Shown: in pieces, positions 18,297 through 27,216 of the stretch
Numbering within the stretch: position 1 is the stretch's first letter
How the letters are laid out: each line of letters opens with the position of its first letter
Assembly (NCBI GenBank): GCA_945878575.1
Contig: CAMDUB010000007.1
Coordinates: forward strand, 1 to 64,000
DNA from: Phycisphaera mikurensis NBRC 102666
GTDB taxonomy: Bacteria > Planctomycetota > Phycisphaerae > Phycisphaerales > SM1A02
DNA length: 64,000 nt
Direction: 5' to 3'
Notes under the pieces: generated by a model
Seen by the model: only the letters and a program-made list of their open reading frames with translations
What the model was told of the DNA's origin: nothing
The model's database searches: none
Made by a program: the position numbers and the translations under genes

Positions 18297-20228
18297 TCAG
18301 TTGGCGGAAGGAGATGGTTGAGCGTTCCCAGAGACGCGGAAGAATTCCTGCGGCTCCAGACCGGTCTTATAGGTGTTCACATTGCCAAAGTCTCGCTTTA
18401 CAAAGCGCAGCCACGGTGCCACGCGGACAAAGGTGTACGGCTGGTCTTCAGCAATGCAGGCCTGCAACTGGCGCCACACTGCCATGCGTGTCGCCTCGTC
18501 CATGGTGCGACGCCCCTTCTCGATGAGCGCGTCGCAGTCCTTGTTGACCCACTGCGTGAAGTTGTCGCCGCCCTCCTTGATGCTCTCGGAGTGGAAGATC
18601 TGCCGCGGGTCGCTTTCGGGCGCATTGTTGCCCCAACCCATGGTGATCGCATCAAAGTCGCGCAACTTCAGCAATTCTTGGTAGCGGCTCCAATCCACGG
18701 GCCGCGTGGTCACAATGATTCCGGCCTTCCCGTAGCTGTCCTTCACGAACCGCGCGAGGCGCTCGGAAATTTCACCGCCGGTCGCATACGTGTATTCAAA
18801 GGTGAACTTGTCACCCTTCTCATTCTCCAAGATGCCGTCGCCATCGCGATCTTTCCAACCGGCTTCGGTAAGCAGTTGCTTCGCTTGGTCTTGATCAAAT
18901 GGAAGCGGCTGCACCGCTGGATCGCTCGCCGGGCTCTCCGGATTGTTCGGACCCTTGGAGACGATGCCAATACCGTCCCAGATATCGCGAATCATGCGCT
19001 CGCGGTCAAGCAGCATGGTCATGGCGCGCCGCACGCGCTTGTCAGCAAAGGGCGTCAGATTCTTGCCGGAGCGCGGCCCGCACTGCCACGCAATGAAGCT
19101 GTAACCGCAGCGCATGTTGGTCCACTTGAGCGCATAGTTTGATTTCTCAAACTCCGGTTCCTCCTTGATAACCTTATTGAATTGCGGTGATGTTGGCAGC
19201 ATCATCGATCCCTCGCCGTTACGGTATGCAACCAAGCGACCAAGGTCATCCTTAATACTCTTGAAGCGCATGCGCTCCAGCGCAGGCTTCTCCGCCCAGT
19301 ACTGCTCATTACGTACGAGCACAACATCTTCGCCCGGCGTCCACTGATTCGAAAGATCCTCAGGACCCGATGGCAACTTTGACAAGCGGAAACGGCCGGA
19401 GCCCATCGTGATACCCGTACCCTGATTGATCTGCGACGGCTCAAACTTTGCGTAGTAATGCTTGGGCAAAATTGGGTTACCAAGCGCAATCAGAATGTTC
19501 GTGAAGAACGCCTCCGTAAAGATGAAGTCGACGGTGAGACCGTCCACCACCTTCACCTCCTTGAGATTGTCTTGGGTGCTGCGAGCGCGCTCCGCCTCAA
19601 TGAGCGGATTGTTGATGAAGTCCATGTAGGTCCAGCGAATGTCCTCCGAGGTCACCGGCGTGCCGTCACTAAAGCGCGCGCGCGGATTGATGTGCGCACG
19701 AATCCACAGACCATCAGGATCAATCTGCCAACCATCGGCAAGCGCGCCAACCAATCGCAGCGTCTTGGGGTCGAAAGTACTGAGGTTCTCACACACGCGG
19801 TCGAGGACGCGCGTCGAATAGACGTCGCTGGAGATGTACGGCGTTAACTTGGCGGGCTGCGCCTCAAACAACTCGGTGAACTCGCCGCCCATGCCGAAAC
19901 CAGGAATGGTGGTCGGATCAATGGCGCAGTGCGGTGCGGCCCAGTGCTCTACCTTGACACCCGGACGCGCCCAACTTTGGTCAGTGGAAACAGCCGTCGC
20001 TGCCGTCGATGCGGATGCCGCCGTCGCGCCGCGCACTACGCCGGCACCGGACTCCAGCTTGCGACTGACCTGCGCTACCTGTTGCTCGATATCCGCAAGT
20101 TTAGCGGACATACCCTGCTGGGCAAGTTCCATCCGCGTCTTCTGCACCATTGAAAGCCAGACGCTTCCGAGCGTTGCAAGGAGCACAACCAGAAACACGA
20201 AGTCTTTGATTCCGAATCGATTCTGCAT
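18297..20228 (-). CDS. Membrane-anchored peptide-type substrate-binding protein (OppA/DppA family)
   Basis: The 643-residue protein has an uncleaved-looking N-terminal helix (FVFLVVLLATLGSVWLSMV, residues 11-29), a coiled-coil-like stretch rich in Ala/Gln/Glu (AQQGMSAKLADIEQQVAQVS), an Ala/Thr linker, then a family-5 solute-binding domain: LTPYISSDVYSTRVLDRVCENL, LVGALADGWQID, ARFSDGTPVTSEDI. The end includes LIEKGRRTMDEATRMAVWRQLQ, where peptide-binding proteins have their last helices. There is no lipobox, so the anchor is the helix. One segment (GDGILENEKGDKF) resembles a calcium loop. The gene stands 18 bases ahead of oppB. The ligand may be a peptide or another solute. Confidence 0.88.
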   Translation of the reverse strand: MQNRFGIKDFVFLVVLLATLGSVWLSMVQKTRMELAQQGMSAKLADIEQQVAQVSRKLESGAGVVRGATAASASTAATAVSTDQSWARPGVKVEHWAAPHCAIDPTTIPGFGMGGEFTELFEAQPAKLTPYISSDVYSTRVLDRVCENLSTFDPKTLRLVGALADGWQIDPDGLWIRAHINPRARFSDGTPVTSEDIRWTYMDFINNPLIEAERARSTQDNLKEVKVVDGLTVDFIFTEAFFTNILIALGNPILPKHYYAKFEPSQINQGTGITMGSGRFRLSKLPSGPEDLSNQWTPGEDVVLVRNEQYWAEKPALERMRFKSIKDDLGRLVAYRNGEGSMMLPTSPQFNKVIKEEPEFEKSNYALKWTNMRCGYSFIAWQCGPRSGKNLTPFADKRVRRAMTMLLDRERMIRDIWDGIGIVSKGPNNPESPASDPAVQPLPFDQDQAKQLLTEAGWKDRDGDGILENEKGDKFTFEYTYATGGEISERLARFVKDSYGKAGIIVTTRPVDWSRYQELLKLRDFDAITMGWGNNAPESDPRQIFHSESIKEGGDNFTQWVNKDCDALIEKGRRTMDEATRMAVWRQLQACIAEDQPYTFVRVAPWLRFVKRDFGNVNTYKTGLEPQEFFRVSGNAQPSPSAN

Positions 20229-20317
20229 GGATTACCTCTGAGTTGGGGCAGCGTAGCGGAACGGCTGCGCATTCGGCCCTGCGTTCGCGCACCCGGTCGC
20301 ACGTTATTGACGCGTAC

Positions 20318-21298
20318 TCACCAACGCGAACGCGTGGCGGTTGGGTCAAAGCGCGCCCGAAGCGAGTCGCCGATGAAATTCAGCGCCACCAATGTCAGCG
20401 CAATCAGCGCACACGGCGCCGCAAGCAGCCACCACCGGCTGGTGACGAGATTGACCTCCGAAAGTCCAGCGCTTGCCAAATTGCCCCAACTCGGTACTGG
20501 CTCACGCACGCCGATCCCAAGAAAACTCAGGAAGCTCTCGCTGAGGATCGCCGAAGGCACAGTCAACGTGGCATAAACCACCATGGAACCGACCAAATTC
20601 GGCAATATATGCACGCGGAATTGCCGGAATGGTGGCACTCCTACCGCACGGCACGACTCCATGAATGGCTGCGCGCGCAGGCTCAATACTTGCCCGCGAA
20701 TCACCCGTGACATGGTCAGCCAACTAGTTCCACCGATCGCCACCAATAGCACTGCCAATGCGACAAATTGCGAAGCTCCGGGCGACAGTGTCCTGCCGAC
20801 GCGGTTGACAATCCCATCGACGGCAACTGCCAGAAGCACCACGAGCAAGATCGAAGGCAGCCCGTACAGCACATCCACCGTCCGCATCAGGATGGCGTCG
20901 GATCGTCCGCCTGCGAATCCCGCCAGCGAACCCCACAGCGTGCCGATCACTACCGCCACCGCCGCTGCGGACAGACCGATCGCCATACTGAAGATGCCAC
21001 CCGCCAACACGCGCGCCAGTACGTCGCGACCAAGTGCATCGGTACCAAGGACTCGCCCCGGCACGTACGCCGTCGTCGCCGCCACGCGTTCAATGCGAGC
21101 TGCATCATCGGCCGGCAATGAGTGCCAGTACGGTGGCAACAAATTCAATTCAAGGTTGGAGGCCGCGTAACGCGGAGCGTCAATTGTTCCGACACGCACG
21201 GAACCGAAACTCCATGGCGCTGTAAACACACACAGCCCCAGCACGAACGCGAGGGTCCACCAGCCAACGCGAGCCCATCGACGCTGTGAAAGTTCCAC
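20318..21298 (-). CDS. Second ABC transporter permease of OppC/DppC type
   Basis: The 326-residue permease has one N-terminal helix (VGWWTLAFVLGLCVFTAPW), the hallmark LGTDALGRDVLARVLAGG before the core, five further helices and an EAA loop (CRAVGVPPFRQFRVHILPNLVGSMVVYATLT). The end, LNFIGDSLRARFDPTATR, is the family terminus. It is of normal size, unlike the OppC at 15257-16765. The operon thus has two OppC-type subunits, one OppB, one binding protein and one ATPase. It may pair with the same OppB or replace the larger OppC under some conditions. It starts 18 bases downstream of the hypothetical gene. Confidence 0.9.
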   Translation of the reverse strand: MELSQRRWARVGWWTLAFVLGLCVFTAPWSFGSVRVGTIDAPRYAASNLELNLLPPYWHSLPADDAARIERVAATTAYVPGRVLGTDALGRDVLARVLAGGIFSMAIGLSAAAVAVVIGTLWGSLAGFAGGRSDAILMRTVDVLYGLPSILLVVLLAVAVDGIVNRVGRTLSPGASQFVALAVLLVAIGGTSWLTMSRVIRGQVLSLRAQPFMESCRAVGVPPFRQFRVHILPNLVGSMVVYATLTVPSAILSESFLSFLGIGVREPVPSWGNLASAGLSEVNLVTSRWWLLAAPCALIALTLVALNFIGDSLRARFDPTATRSRW

Positions 21299-21316
21299 CC
21301 CTGCAGTCTACGAATT

Positions 21317-22078
21317 TCAGGGCTTCGGGGCAGAAGGTTGCTCCGGACGCGGCTTGCCACGGCGTTCACCGCCGCCACCACCCTCTCCAAACATCCCACG
21401 CTCTTGAATCGGCTGACCATTCTTCACCGCGTCGGTGCGCTCGGCAACCCGGGTCTCGGTGCTGCGCTGCTCTTTCACCAAATCATCACGCATGGCCTTC
21501 ATCTGCTCATCAAGGGCCACCAGCTCTTGGGCGCGCGCTTTGAGATCAATGTCCACCTGCACGCGAACCTTCGCGGCGATCTGCACACCGAGGGCCGCTA
21601 CCTTCGTTGCGTCGCCCGCCGCCTCAGCGGCGCGGTATGCGTCACCAAGCGTTCGCAACTCCAGTTGCAGGCGCACGTCTTCCACGCGAATGGCATAGAG
21701 ATCCGGGTTGCGTTCCTTGAGAACTGCCAACGCCACCAACCGACGAGCACTCTGCCGCATCGCCTGCGACATTTCATCGGGCGACTTGGTGCATTGCTCG
21801 GCTAACTGTGTGGCAAGCTCGGGCGAAACATCGCGTGCCACGGCAATCACGCGGTCAATCATTTCCTGAGGCATCGGACCATCGGGGCGCCAGCGCATGG
21901 CGTCGCCACGTCGAGGCTCGCTTGGCTGCTTCTGCACTGCGCCATCCTTCGCGGCACTCACGCTGTCATCCGCCCACGACATCATGCCGAACACCAACGC
22001 TGCGCAGCACGCGGCGATAGTTACCACTGATCCGCGCGGATTGCACGCATTGCTCCGCGTCAACATGACGCCACTCAT
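21317..22078 (-). CDS. Exported protein of unknown function
   Basis: I do not recognise the family. The 253-residue product has an N-terminal hydrophobic stretch (VVTIAACCAALVFGMMSW) followed by a likely cleavage site near WADDS. After that come mainly helical, charged segments (PQEMIDRVIAVARDVSPELATQL; LQLELRTLGDAYRAAEAAGDATKV; ARAQELVALDEQMKAMRDDLVKEQ), so a periplasmic coiled-coil or helical bundle is likely. The C-terminal 35 residues are Gly/Arg/Pro-rich. The start overlaps the stop of the putative anti-sigma factor (ATGA, 22075-22078), so the two are translationally coupled. It may sense or modulate the sigma/anti-sigma pair, which is inference only. Confidence 0.7.
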   Translation of the reverse strand: MSGVMLTRSNACNPRGSVVTIAACCAALVFGMMSWADDSVSAAKDGAVQKQPSEPRRGDAMRWRPDGPMPQEMIDRVIAVARDVSPELATQLAEQCTKSPDEMSQAMRQSARRLVALAVLKERNPDLYAIRVEDVRLQLELRTLGDAYRAAEAAGDATKVAALGVQIAAKVRVQVDIDLKARAQELVALDEQMKAMRDDLVKEQRSTETRVAERTDAVKNGQPIQERGMFGEGGGGGERRGKPRPEQPSAPKP

Positions 22079-22617
22079 CGCTGACCTCCGGCGGCAAGCA
22101 ACTCATCCAATTCAACAGTGACATCATCCACTGAGCGCCCAGTCGTCAAGCCGATGGCGCTCGCATCGAATGCACTTCCGCCATCAGTGGCGCCAAGCGC
22201 GGTGTCGCTATCGATGAACGCCACCAGCAACGCTTCTGATCCACCCATCGGGGTCAGTTCAACGGTGCGCGCCATCATGATGTTGGGCGCGCGCGGCGGC
22301 GTGCCACCAAAGACAAAGATTGCCACTGATCCAGCCAACATCACGATCGCTGCAGCAGCCAATGCCCAACGCCGCGTTCGTGCACTCACAAATGCCAGCG
22401 TTGCGGGCAACTGTTCCGTTTGCAATTCGGTGACGCTGCGCGCAAACACTCGATCCGCCAGACCCGGACGCTCCGCAGCGTAGGAAGCGGCGGACAACTC
22501 CAGACGAGTGGCGATGGCGTTCAGCGCTTCATCGGCGGGGAGGCCATGCGGATCATGCGGATCATGCTGATCGTGCTGGTCATGGCGGTCATGGGAATCG
22601 TTGTACATGTCACTCAT
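22075..22617 (-). CDS. Putative membrane-anchored anti-sigma factor
   Basis: The 180-residue protein lies 99 bases downstream of an ECF sigma factor gene, the usual place for its anti-sigma factor. It starts with a His/Asp triplet repeat (SHDRHDQHDQHDPHDPHG, residues 8-25), has an acidic helical N-terminal domain, one membrane helix (WALAAAAIVMLAGSVAIFVFGG, about 88-109) and a short outer domain ending VELDELLAAGG. No zinc-type HxxxCxxC motif is present, so this is not a classical ZAS protein. The His/Asp repeat could bind metal ions. The start is the ATG at 22617. Function is inferred from position and topology. Confidence 0.6.
   Translation of the reverse strand: MSDMYNDSHDRHDQHDQHDPHDPHGLPADEALNAIATRLELSAASYAAERPGLADRVFARSVTELQTEQLPATLAFVSARTRRWALAAAAIVMLAGSVAIFVFGGTPPRAPNIMMARTVELTPMGGSEALLVAFIDSDTALGATDGGSAFDASAIGLTTGRSVDDVTVELDELLAAGGQR
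22542..22595 (-). repeat. Six imperfect 9-bp tandem units coding for a His-Asp repeat
   Basis: Six successive 9-base units of the form GATCATGCG or close variants run across 22542-22595. Read on the minus strand they encode the HD-x triplets at the start of the putative anti-sigma factor. The number of units could vary by slippage, which would change the length of a possible metal-binding segment without breaking the frame. Confidence 0.8.
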
Positions 22618-22716
22618 TGCTTGTTCCTTCTATCGAACGCCCGCCACCCGGCGCGCATTGCACTGCGGGAAGTCCCGCGGGTCGGATAATCCGGTAAATC
22701 ACTGCCTGAACCCCAT

Positions 22717-23358
22717 TCATGGTCGACCCTCCGGGGTTCGACCCGCCTCAGCCGCAGTACCTTCCAAAAATCCGCGCAACTTTGCCAACGCCCGGTGATG
22801 CCGGGCGAGCAAGGTTCCCAGCGGTTCCCCAAGGTGTAAAGCCATCTCTTTGAAGCTCATACCCCCGACATGGCGCAGGTCAATGACTTCCCGGTCGGAG
22901 GCGGAAAGCCGCTCCACGGCGGCTCGGAGCGCCCCGATTTCCTCGGCCGCGGCGCGACCAGCATTCGGGTCCGGAGCCGCTCCCGCAAGCCCCTCAAGCA
23001 CCTCGTTTGCCCCGGCAGGCTTGGCGTGGCGGCGCTTGCGTCGGGCGTCGTCGCGGAGGCGATTCACGGCAATCCGAAACAGCCAACTCTCAAAGCGTCC
23101 GCCCTCAACATAGTCAACCAATTTGGCTGCAATGGTGCAAAAAACCGACTGGGTGATCTCTTCGGCAAGTTCTGGATCAGCGCCCTGCGAGCGCAGCAAA
23201 CCGTACACGCGGCCCGAGTATTCGCCCACCAAGATCCGCCATGCCGCATCGTCGCCACCCGCAGCACGGGCAAGAACCGCTGCTGATACTAGACCATCAT
23301 CTGGCATTGCCGTAGATGAACGCGCTCCCCGCCGCTCCCTTGCATCGGCCTCGGTCAC
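22717..23358 (-). CDS. ECF-type RNA polymerase sigma factor
   Basis: The 213-residue protein has sigma region 2 (WRILVGEYSGRVYGLLRSQGADPELAEEITQSVFC, then FESWLFRIAVNRLRDDARRKRR, the -10 recognition helix) and region 4 (AVERLSASDREVIDLRHVGGMSFKEMALHLGEPLGTLLARHHRALAKLR, a helix-turn-helix for the -35). There is no region 3, as in ECF factors. It starts with a GTG that overlaps the dnaB stop (GTGA, 23355-23358), so its translation is probably coupled to dnaB. A putative anti-sigma factor follows. The target promoters are unknown; the transporter operon downstream is a reasonable guess. Confidence 0.92.
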   Translation of the reverse strand: MTEADARERRGARSSTAMPDDGLVSAAVLARAAGGDDAAWRILVGEYSGRVYGLLRSQGADPELAEEITQSVFCTIAAKLVDYVEGGRFESWLFRIAVNRLRDDARRKRRHAKPAGANEVLEGLAGAAPDPNAGRAAAEEIGALRAAVERLSASDREVIDLRHVGGMSFKEMALHLGEPLGTLLARHHRALAKLRGFLEGTAAEAGRTPEGRP

Positions 23359-24863
23359 CCGGGCATATCTCCATAGTCCGCGCCGCCGTCCGAACGGCCC
23401 GCATACTCAACACCACGCGCTGACCCATGCTGCACCAAGTTGCGGAACGCCGTGGAACTGCTGTCCCACAGGAGTTCCACGGTTCCAGTTGGACCGTTTC
23501 GCTGCTTGGCAACAATCACCTCCGCAACATTGGCTTTCGCCTGATTGGCTTCCACCCAGTTGGGATCTTGCTTGTGGTAGTACGCCTCGCGGTGCAACAT
23601 CATCACCACGTCCGCGTCCTGCTCAATGGATCCTGATTCACGCAGGTCGCTCATACGAGGGCGATGACCCTCGCGGCCTTCTGCTTGGCGATTGAGCTGG
23701 CTCAGGCACACCACCGGAACGTCAAGTTCGCGTGCCATTGCCTTGACACCACGCGAGATTTCACTCACTTCCACCTGGCGACTCTCCACGCGCGTGCCGG
23801 AACTCATCAGCTGCAGGTAGTCGATCACCACCGCGCCGATTCCATGCTTCTCCTTCATGCGCCGCGCCTTGGAGCGCATCTGCAGGAGTGTCAAACCAGG
23901 CGTGTCATCAATGAATATTGGAGAGTTCTTCAGGCCTTCGCACGCACCCATGATGCGCCGCCATTCCTCGCGGGACAGCATGTTTTTGCGGAGTTTCTGT
24001 CCATCCACGCCGCCCTTTGCGCACAAGATGCGCTGCACGAGCTGCTGCTTACCCATTTCCAAACTGAAGAACGCCACTCCATTCGAAGCGGCCGCCATGT
24101 TCTCCGCCATATTGAGGGCAAACGCAGTCTTACCCATTGATGGGCGCGCCGCCAAGATGATCATCTCGCCGCGCTGCAGTCCACTGAGCATCTCATCAAG
24201 TTCATCGAAACCGGTGGGCACACCGGTGACGTGCTTGCCTTCGTTCTGCTCAAGCGTCCGGATGGTTTCGTCTAGCAATTCGCGCAAGGTGGAAGCGGCA
24301 CGCGCTTCACGGCGCTGCGCGATCGCAAAGATGCGCGACTCTGCTTCACCAAGCGTGATGACCGGATCTTGTCTTGATTGATGCGCATCAACCAAAATTT
24401 CTCCGGCGGCGCGAATGAGTTCGCGCAGCGTGGCCTTCTCGCGAACAATGCGCGCATACTCCGCTGCATTGGCGGCGGTCGCAACACCTTCGGCCAAGTC
24501 CATCAGGTACGCCGCACCGCCAACATCATCAAGAACACCGTGATCCTTGAGTCGTTGCACCAGCGAGACGATTTCCATGGTCGCCGTGGCGTCGTACAGC
24601 GCCACCATGTGTTGGAAGATCGTGCCGTGTCCCGCCTTGGCAAAGTCATCGGGCTGGCTGACAATTCCAATCACATCAGCGATCATCTTTGGATCGACGA
24701 TCATTGCCCCCAATAAACTCATCTCCGCCTCCGGCGCGGCCGGCGGTAATGCTGAGAACAGCCGAGCTACCTCGGTGGGATCGGAAACCGTTCTGCGTAC
24801 CGCATCGCGGCGACGAGAGGAACGATCGCCAGGGCGACCGTTGAAACCTGACTGATCTTCCAT
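23355..24863 (-). CDS. dnaB: Replicative DNA helicase DnaB
   Basis: DnaB unwinds DNA at the replication fork. The 502-residue product has the N-terminal helical domain (EAEMSLLGAMIVDPKMIADV, then DVGGAAYLMDLAEGVATAANAAEYARIV) and the RecA-like domain: TGFDELDEMLSGLQRGEMIILAARPSMGKTAFA (Walker A near 239-247), SLEMGKQQLVQRI, VIDYLQLMSSG (Walker B) and SQLNRQAEGREGHRPRMSDLRESGSIEQDADVVM (motif H4). The first 30 residues are an Arg-rich tail. The start at 24863 lies 47 bases after the HU-family gene. An ECF sigma factor overlaps the end, an uncommon neighbour for dnaB. Confidence 0.97.
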   Translation of the reverse strand: MEDQSGFNGRPGDRSSRRRDAVRRTVSDPTEVARLFSALPPAAPEAEMSLLGAMIVDPKMIADVIGIVSQPDDFAKAGHGTIFQHMVALYDATATMEIVSLVQRLKDHGVLDDVGGAAYLMDLAEGVATAANAAEYARIVREKATLRELIRAAGEILVDAHQSRQDPVITLGEAESRIFAIAQRREARAASTLRELLDETIRTLEQNEGKHVTGVPTGFDELDEMLSGLQRGEMIILAARPSMGKTAFALNMAENMAAASNGVAFFSLEMGKQQLVQRILCAKGGVDGQKLRKNMLSREEWRRIMGACEGLKNSPIFIDDTPGLTLLQMRSKARRMKEKHGIGAVVIDYLQLMSSGTRVESRQVEVSEISRGVKAMARELDVPVVCLSQLNRQAEGREGHRPRMSDLRESGSIEQDADVVMMLHREAYYHKQDPNWVEANQAKANVAEVIVAKQRNGPTGTVELLWDSSSTAFRNLVQHGSARGVEYAGRSDGGADYGDMPG

Positions 24864-24910
24864 GCGTGCTGCTCCTCAGGTGCGCGTTTGACCGCGCGAT
24901 GCGCGTCGGA

Positions 24911-25240
24911 TTACTCGGCTCCGGATGCGCTACCAGCGAGCACTGGAACTGTCGACTCTTGGTCGACGCATTGCTTCATCAATCGCCCAACGCGGAAGCG
25001 TGCGGTGCGCTTGGCAGGCACCATGACGCGCTCAAGGGTCTTTGGATTCTGCGCCACGCGCTCGGCGCGCTCGCGCACATCAAAGATGCCGAAGTCGCGG
25101 AATTCAAGGCGATTACCCTTGCCGAGCTCATTGATGACTTCATCAAGAAAACCTTGAACCACTTGACGCACATCTTGTCGCTTCAGTCCTGACTGTTCGG
25201 CAAGCCGTTCAATCAGTTCTTTCTTGGTGACCGTGGGCAT
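24911..25240 (-). CDS. HU/IHF-family DNA-binding protein
   Basis: A 109-residue nucleoid protein. MPTVTKKELIERLAEQSGLKRQDVRQVVQGFLDEVINEL is the helical dimer body, and LEFRDFGIFDVRERAERVAQNPKTLERVMVPAKRTARFRVG holds the DNA-bending beta arms, with the conserved RNP replaced by QNP and RVGRLMK at the end of the core. About 15 extra residues close the protein. The ATG at 25240 has a strong AAGAAGGAG site upstream; the longer frame has no such site. HU and IHF cannot be told apart here. It lies directly ahead of dnaB. Confidence 0.93.
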   Translation of the reverse strand: MPTVTKKELIERLAEQSGLKRQDVRQVVQGFLDEVINELGKGNRLEFRDFGIFDVRERAERVAQNPKTLERVMVPAKRTARFRVGRLMKQCVDQESTVPVLAGSASGAE

Positions 25241-25418
25241 GGATGGCTCCTTCTTGATGTGCGGTCTCGGGGCTTCGTCGCCCAACGAGAGCACGCAGTA
25301 TGCGCCGAATGACGCATTGAGTCAAGACGCTATCGGGCGCAAGTGTGGGCGGATTAAAGGGTTGTGCAATATTGCAGTTGACAGCCTTATCCCCCGCCTA
25401 TCCACCAAAAGGCAATAG

Positions 25419-26489
25419 TTATAGGTGTGTTGGACCGGGCACGACGCCAGCCAGCGCCGCCCGGACCCGTGCCTCGCCACCTAAAAACGCCACCCCAGCC
25501 CGTACAACCAGCCATTCAACCCCGGCGGAGTGGTGAACCAGCCGCGACAGCTTGGCCCAGTCTTTCCCGGAGCAGATGACCGCCGCGCCCATGGAACGGG
25601 CCCGCGCGGCGATCGTCTCAACATCATGAACCGTGAACGCGTGATGGTCGCGAAACCGGAAATCGCCGGCAATGCGTCCTCCATGTGCTGCCACATCAGC
25701 AACAAACGCCTCCGGGCGCGCGAGCGCCGTCGCCACCACCAAGCGCGCGCCATCAAGCGCTGCCAACGGCATATCCCGACCGCCAGCACCAAATCGCTCC
25801 ACACGCGTCCATGCATGACGCGTCCACGCCGCAGGCGGTGCACCATGTAGACGCTCGATCTGCGCTGCCAGGATGGGATCAATACACGTAGCGCGCGTCA
25901 CAATCACCATGCTGGCTCGGCGCAGCGCACGCGCTGGCTCGCGGAGCCAACCTGCAGGCAAGAGCGCGCCGTTGATGGCGGGCCTGCCGGCATCCACAAG
26001 CACAATGTCCAAGTCGCGAGCAATCTGTCGATGCTGAAATGCGTCATCAAGTACCGCGCAGTCAATGAGTTGATCTGCTGCACGCGCACGCGCTATGGAT
26101 GCAATGCGATCCGCACCAACCGCGACGGGAACTCCAGGGAGCATGGCTCGGAACTCTTCCGCTTCATCCGATACTCCGTCGCGTGCCCCGTAGCCACGAA
26201 GCGCAATCACCGGGTGATGCCCCGCCGCCTGCAATGCCTCAACACACCAGCGAACAAACGGCGTCTTGCCCGTACCGCCCACCGAAACATTGCCAACACT
26301 GATGACCGGAATTCCAACGGATGTCGGGGTGCGGATGTTTGCATCCCAGAGTGAATTGCGAGCGCTCACCCCCATTCCGTAGGCAAATGCCGCCACATGC
26401 GCCAGCGGTGCAAGCGCCCGATGCAGCGGTCCAGTCGCTGCAGCAACGGACACGCCGGCACTTTCAGCGGATCTGATTGATTCACTCAT
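25419..26489 (-). CDS. lpxK: Tetraacyldisaccharide 4'-kinase
   Basis: LpxK phosphorylates the 4' position of the lipid A precursor, at the inner face of the cytoplasmic membrane. The 356-residue product shows ISVGNVSVGGTGKTPFV (P-loop, near residue 60), then VIALRGYGA, DEAEEFRAMLPGVPVAVGADR, CAVLDDAFQHRQIARDLDIVLVDAGRP, and LLPAGWLREP. All are standard LpxK features. The start is the ATG at 26489, which overlaps the maf stop (ATGA). Its presence implies a lipid A-containing outer membrane. The 178 bases between it and the HU gene hold no further gene. Confidence 0.94.
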   Translation of the reverse strand: MSESIRSAESAGVSVAAATGPLHRALAPLAHVAAFAYGMGVSARNSLWDANIRTPTSVGIPVISVGNVSVGGTGKTPFVRWCVEALQAAGHHPVIALRGYGARDGVSDEAEEFRAMLPGVPVAVGADRIASIARARAADQLIDCAVLDDAFQHRQIARDLDIVLVDAGRPAINGALLPAGWLREPARALRRASMVIVTRATCIDPILAAQIERLHGAPPAAWTRHAWTRVERFGAGGRDMPLAALDGARLVVATALARPEAFVADVAAHGGRIAGDFRFRDHHAFTVHDVETIAARARSMGAAVICSGKDWAKLSRLVHHSAGVEWLVVRAGVAFLGGEARVRAALAGVVPGPTHL

Positions 26490-27127
26490 GATGCGCCTCT
26501 CATTCCAAGTGCCGGCAGGACTAACCGTGTTGGCAGACCCATGACTGTTTCGGGGTCGCCGACACACTGCAGTGGCCAGCCAACTGCCAAGCGCTCAGCG
26601 TAGTTGTAACCGCCAGCCTTGCCACGCCATGCACCACTTGCCGCATAGTCAGCGATCGCCGCATCAGAGACGTTGCCAAGTGTCACACGTGCCGTGTCCA
26701 CAAAAATCCGTCGACCACCAGTGCGCCGGTCAAGCACACACATTCCGGTGACCACATCGTGCGTGGCACCAACAAAACCCTGCATCATTCGCGCTGCGTC
26801 CTGCACATCAGCAGGCTTGCCGATCACCGCTCCGCCAGCAACGCACATCGTGTCTGCGGCAACGATCCAACGCGGACCGTCGCTGCCAAATCGGACGGAC
26901 GCGTCTGCAAGTACCTGCCGCGCTTTAAACCACGCCAAACTCATCACGAATCGTTCCGGATCGCGGCCGTCGGCGGGGGCATCGGCATCATCAATTGCCG
27001 GAATCATCACGATAAATACAACACCAGCAGCCGCAAGCAGTTCGCGGCGACGTGGTGACCCACTCGCCAAAATAACGTTCGAAAGGGCTGTCACTTCGGC
27101 CATGGCAGTGTCGTCGCGTGGGTGCAT
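26486..27127 (-). CDS. maf: Maf-type nucleoside triphosphate pyrophosphatase
   Basis: Maf proteins hydrolyse non-canonical or excess pyrimidine NTPs. Visible motifs: VILASGSPRRRELLAAAG near the N-terminus, VAADTMCVAGGAVIGKP (the ADT motif), and FVDTARVTLGNVSDAAIADY. The C-terminal end has CVGDPETVMGLPTRLV, where the family has a S-x-x-x-VvGLP pattern. The start may be the ATG at 27127 (used here) or 27103; neither has a clear ribosome binding site. It is divergent from the kinase gene with about 90 bases between, and it is coupled to lpxK by an ATGA overlap. Confidence 0.92.
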   Translation of the reverse strand: MHPRDDTAMAEVTALSNVILASGSPRRRELLAAAGVVFIVMIPAIDDADAPADGRDPERFVMSLAWFKARQVLADASVRFGSDGPRWIVAADTMCVAGGAVIGKPADVQDAARMMQGFVGATHDVVTGMCVLDRRTGGRRIFVDTARVTLGNVSDAAIADYAASGAWRGKAGGYNYAERLAVGWPLQCVGDPETVMGLPTRLVLPALGMRGAS

Positions 27128-27216
27128 AGTTCGACGCTGCGCGGCGTGCAAGGAAATACAAGTATAGTTCGCACCCCGGCAGCAACCCCACTGCACCGCA
27201 CGCGAACTGTTTGACG

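Noticed and set aside
22542-22595. Short tandem repeats considered as a CRISPR array
   Set aside because: Units are nine bases, contiguous, without spacers and within a coding frame.
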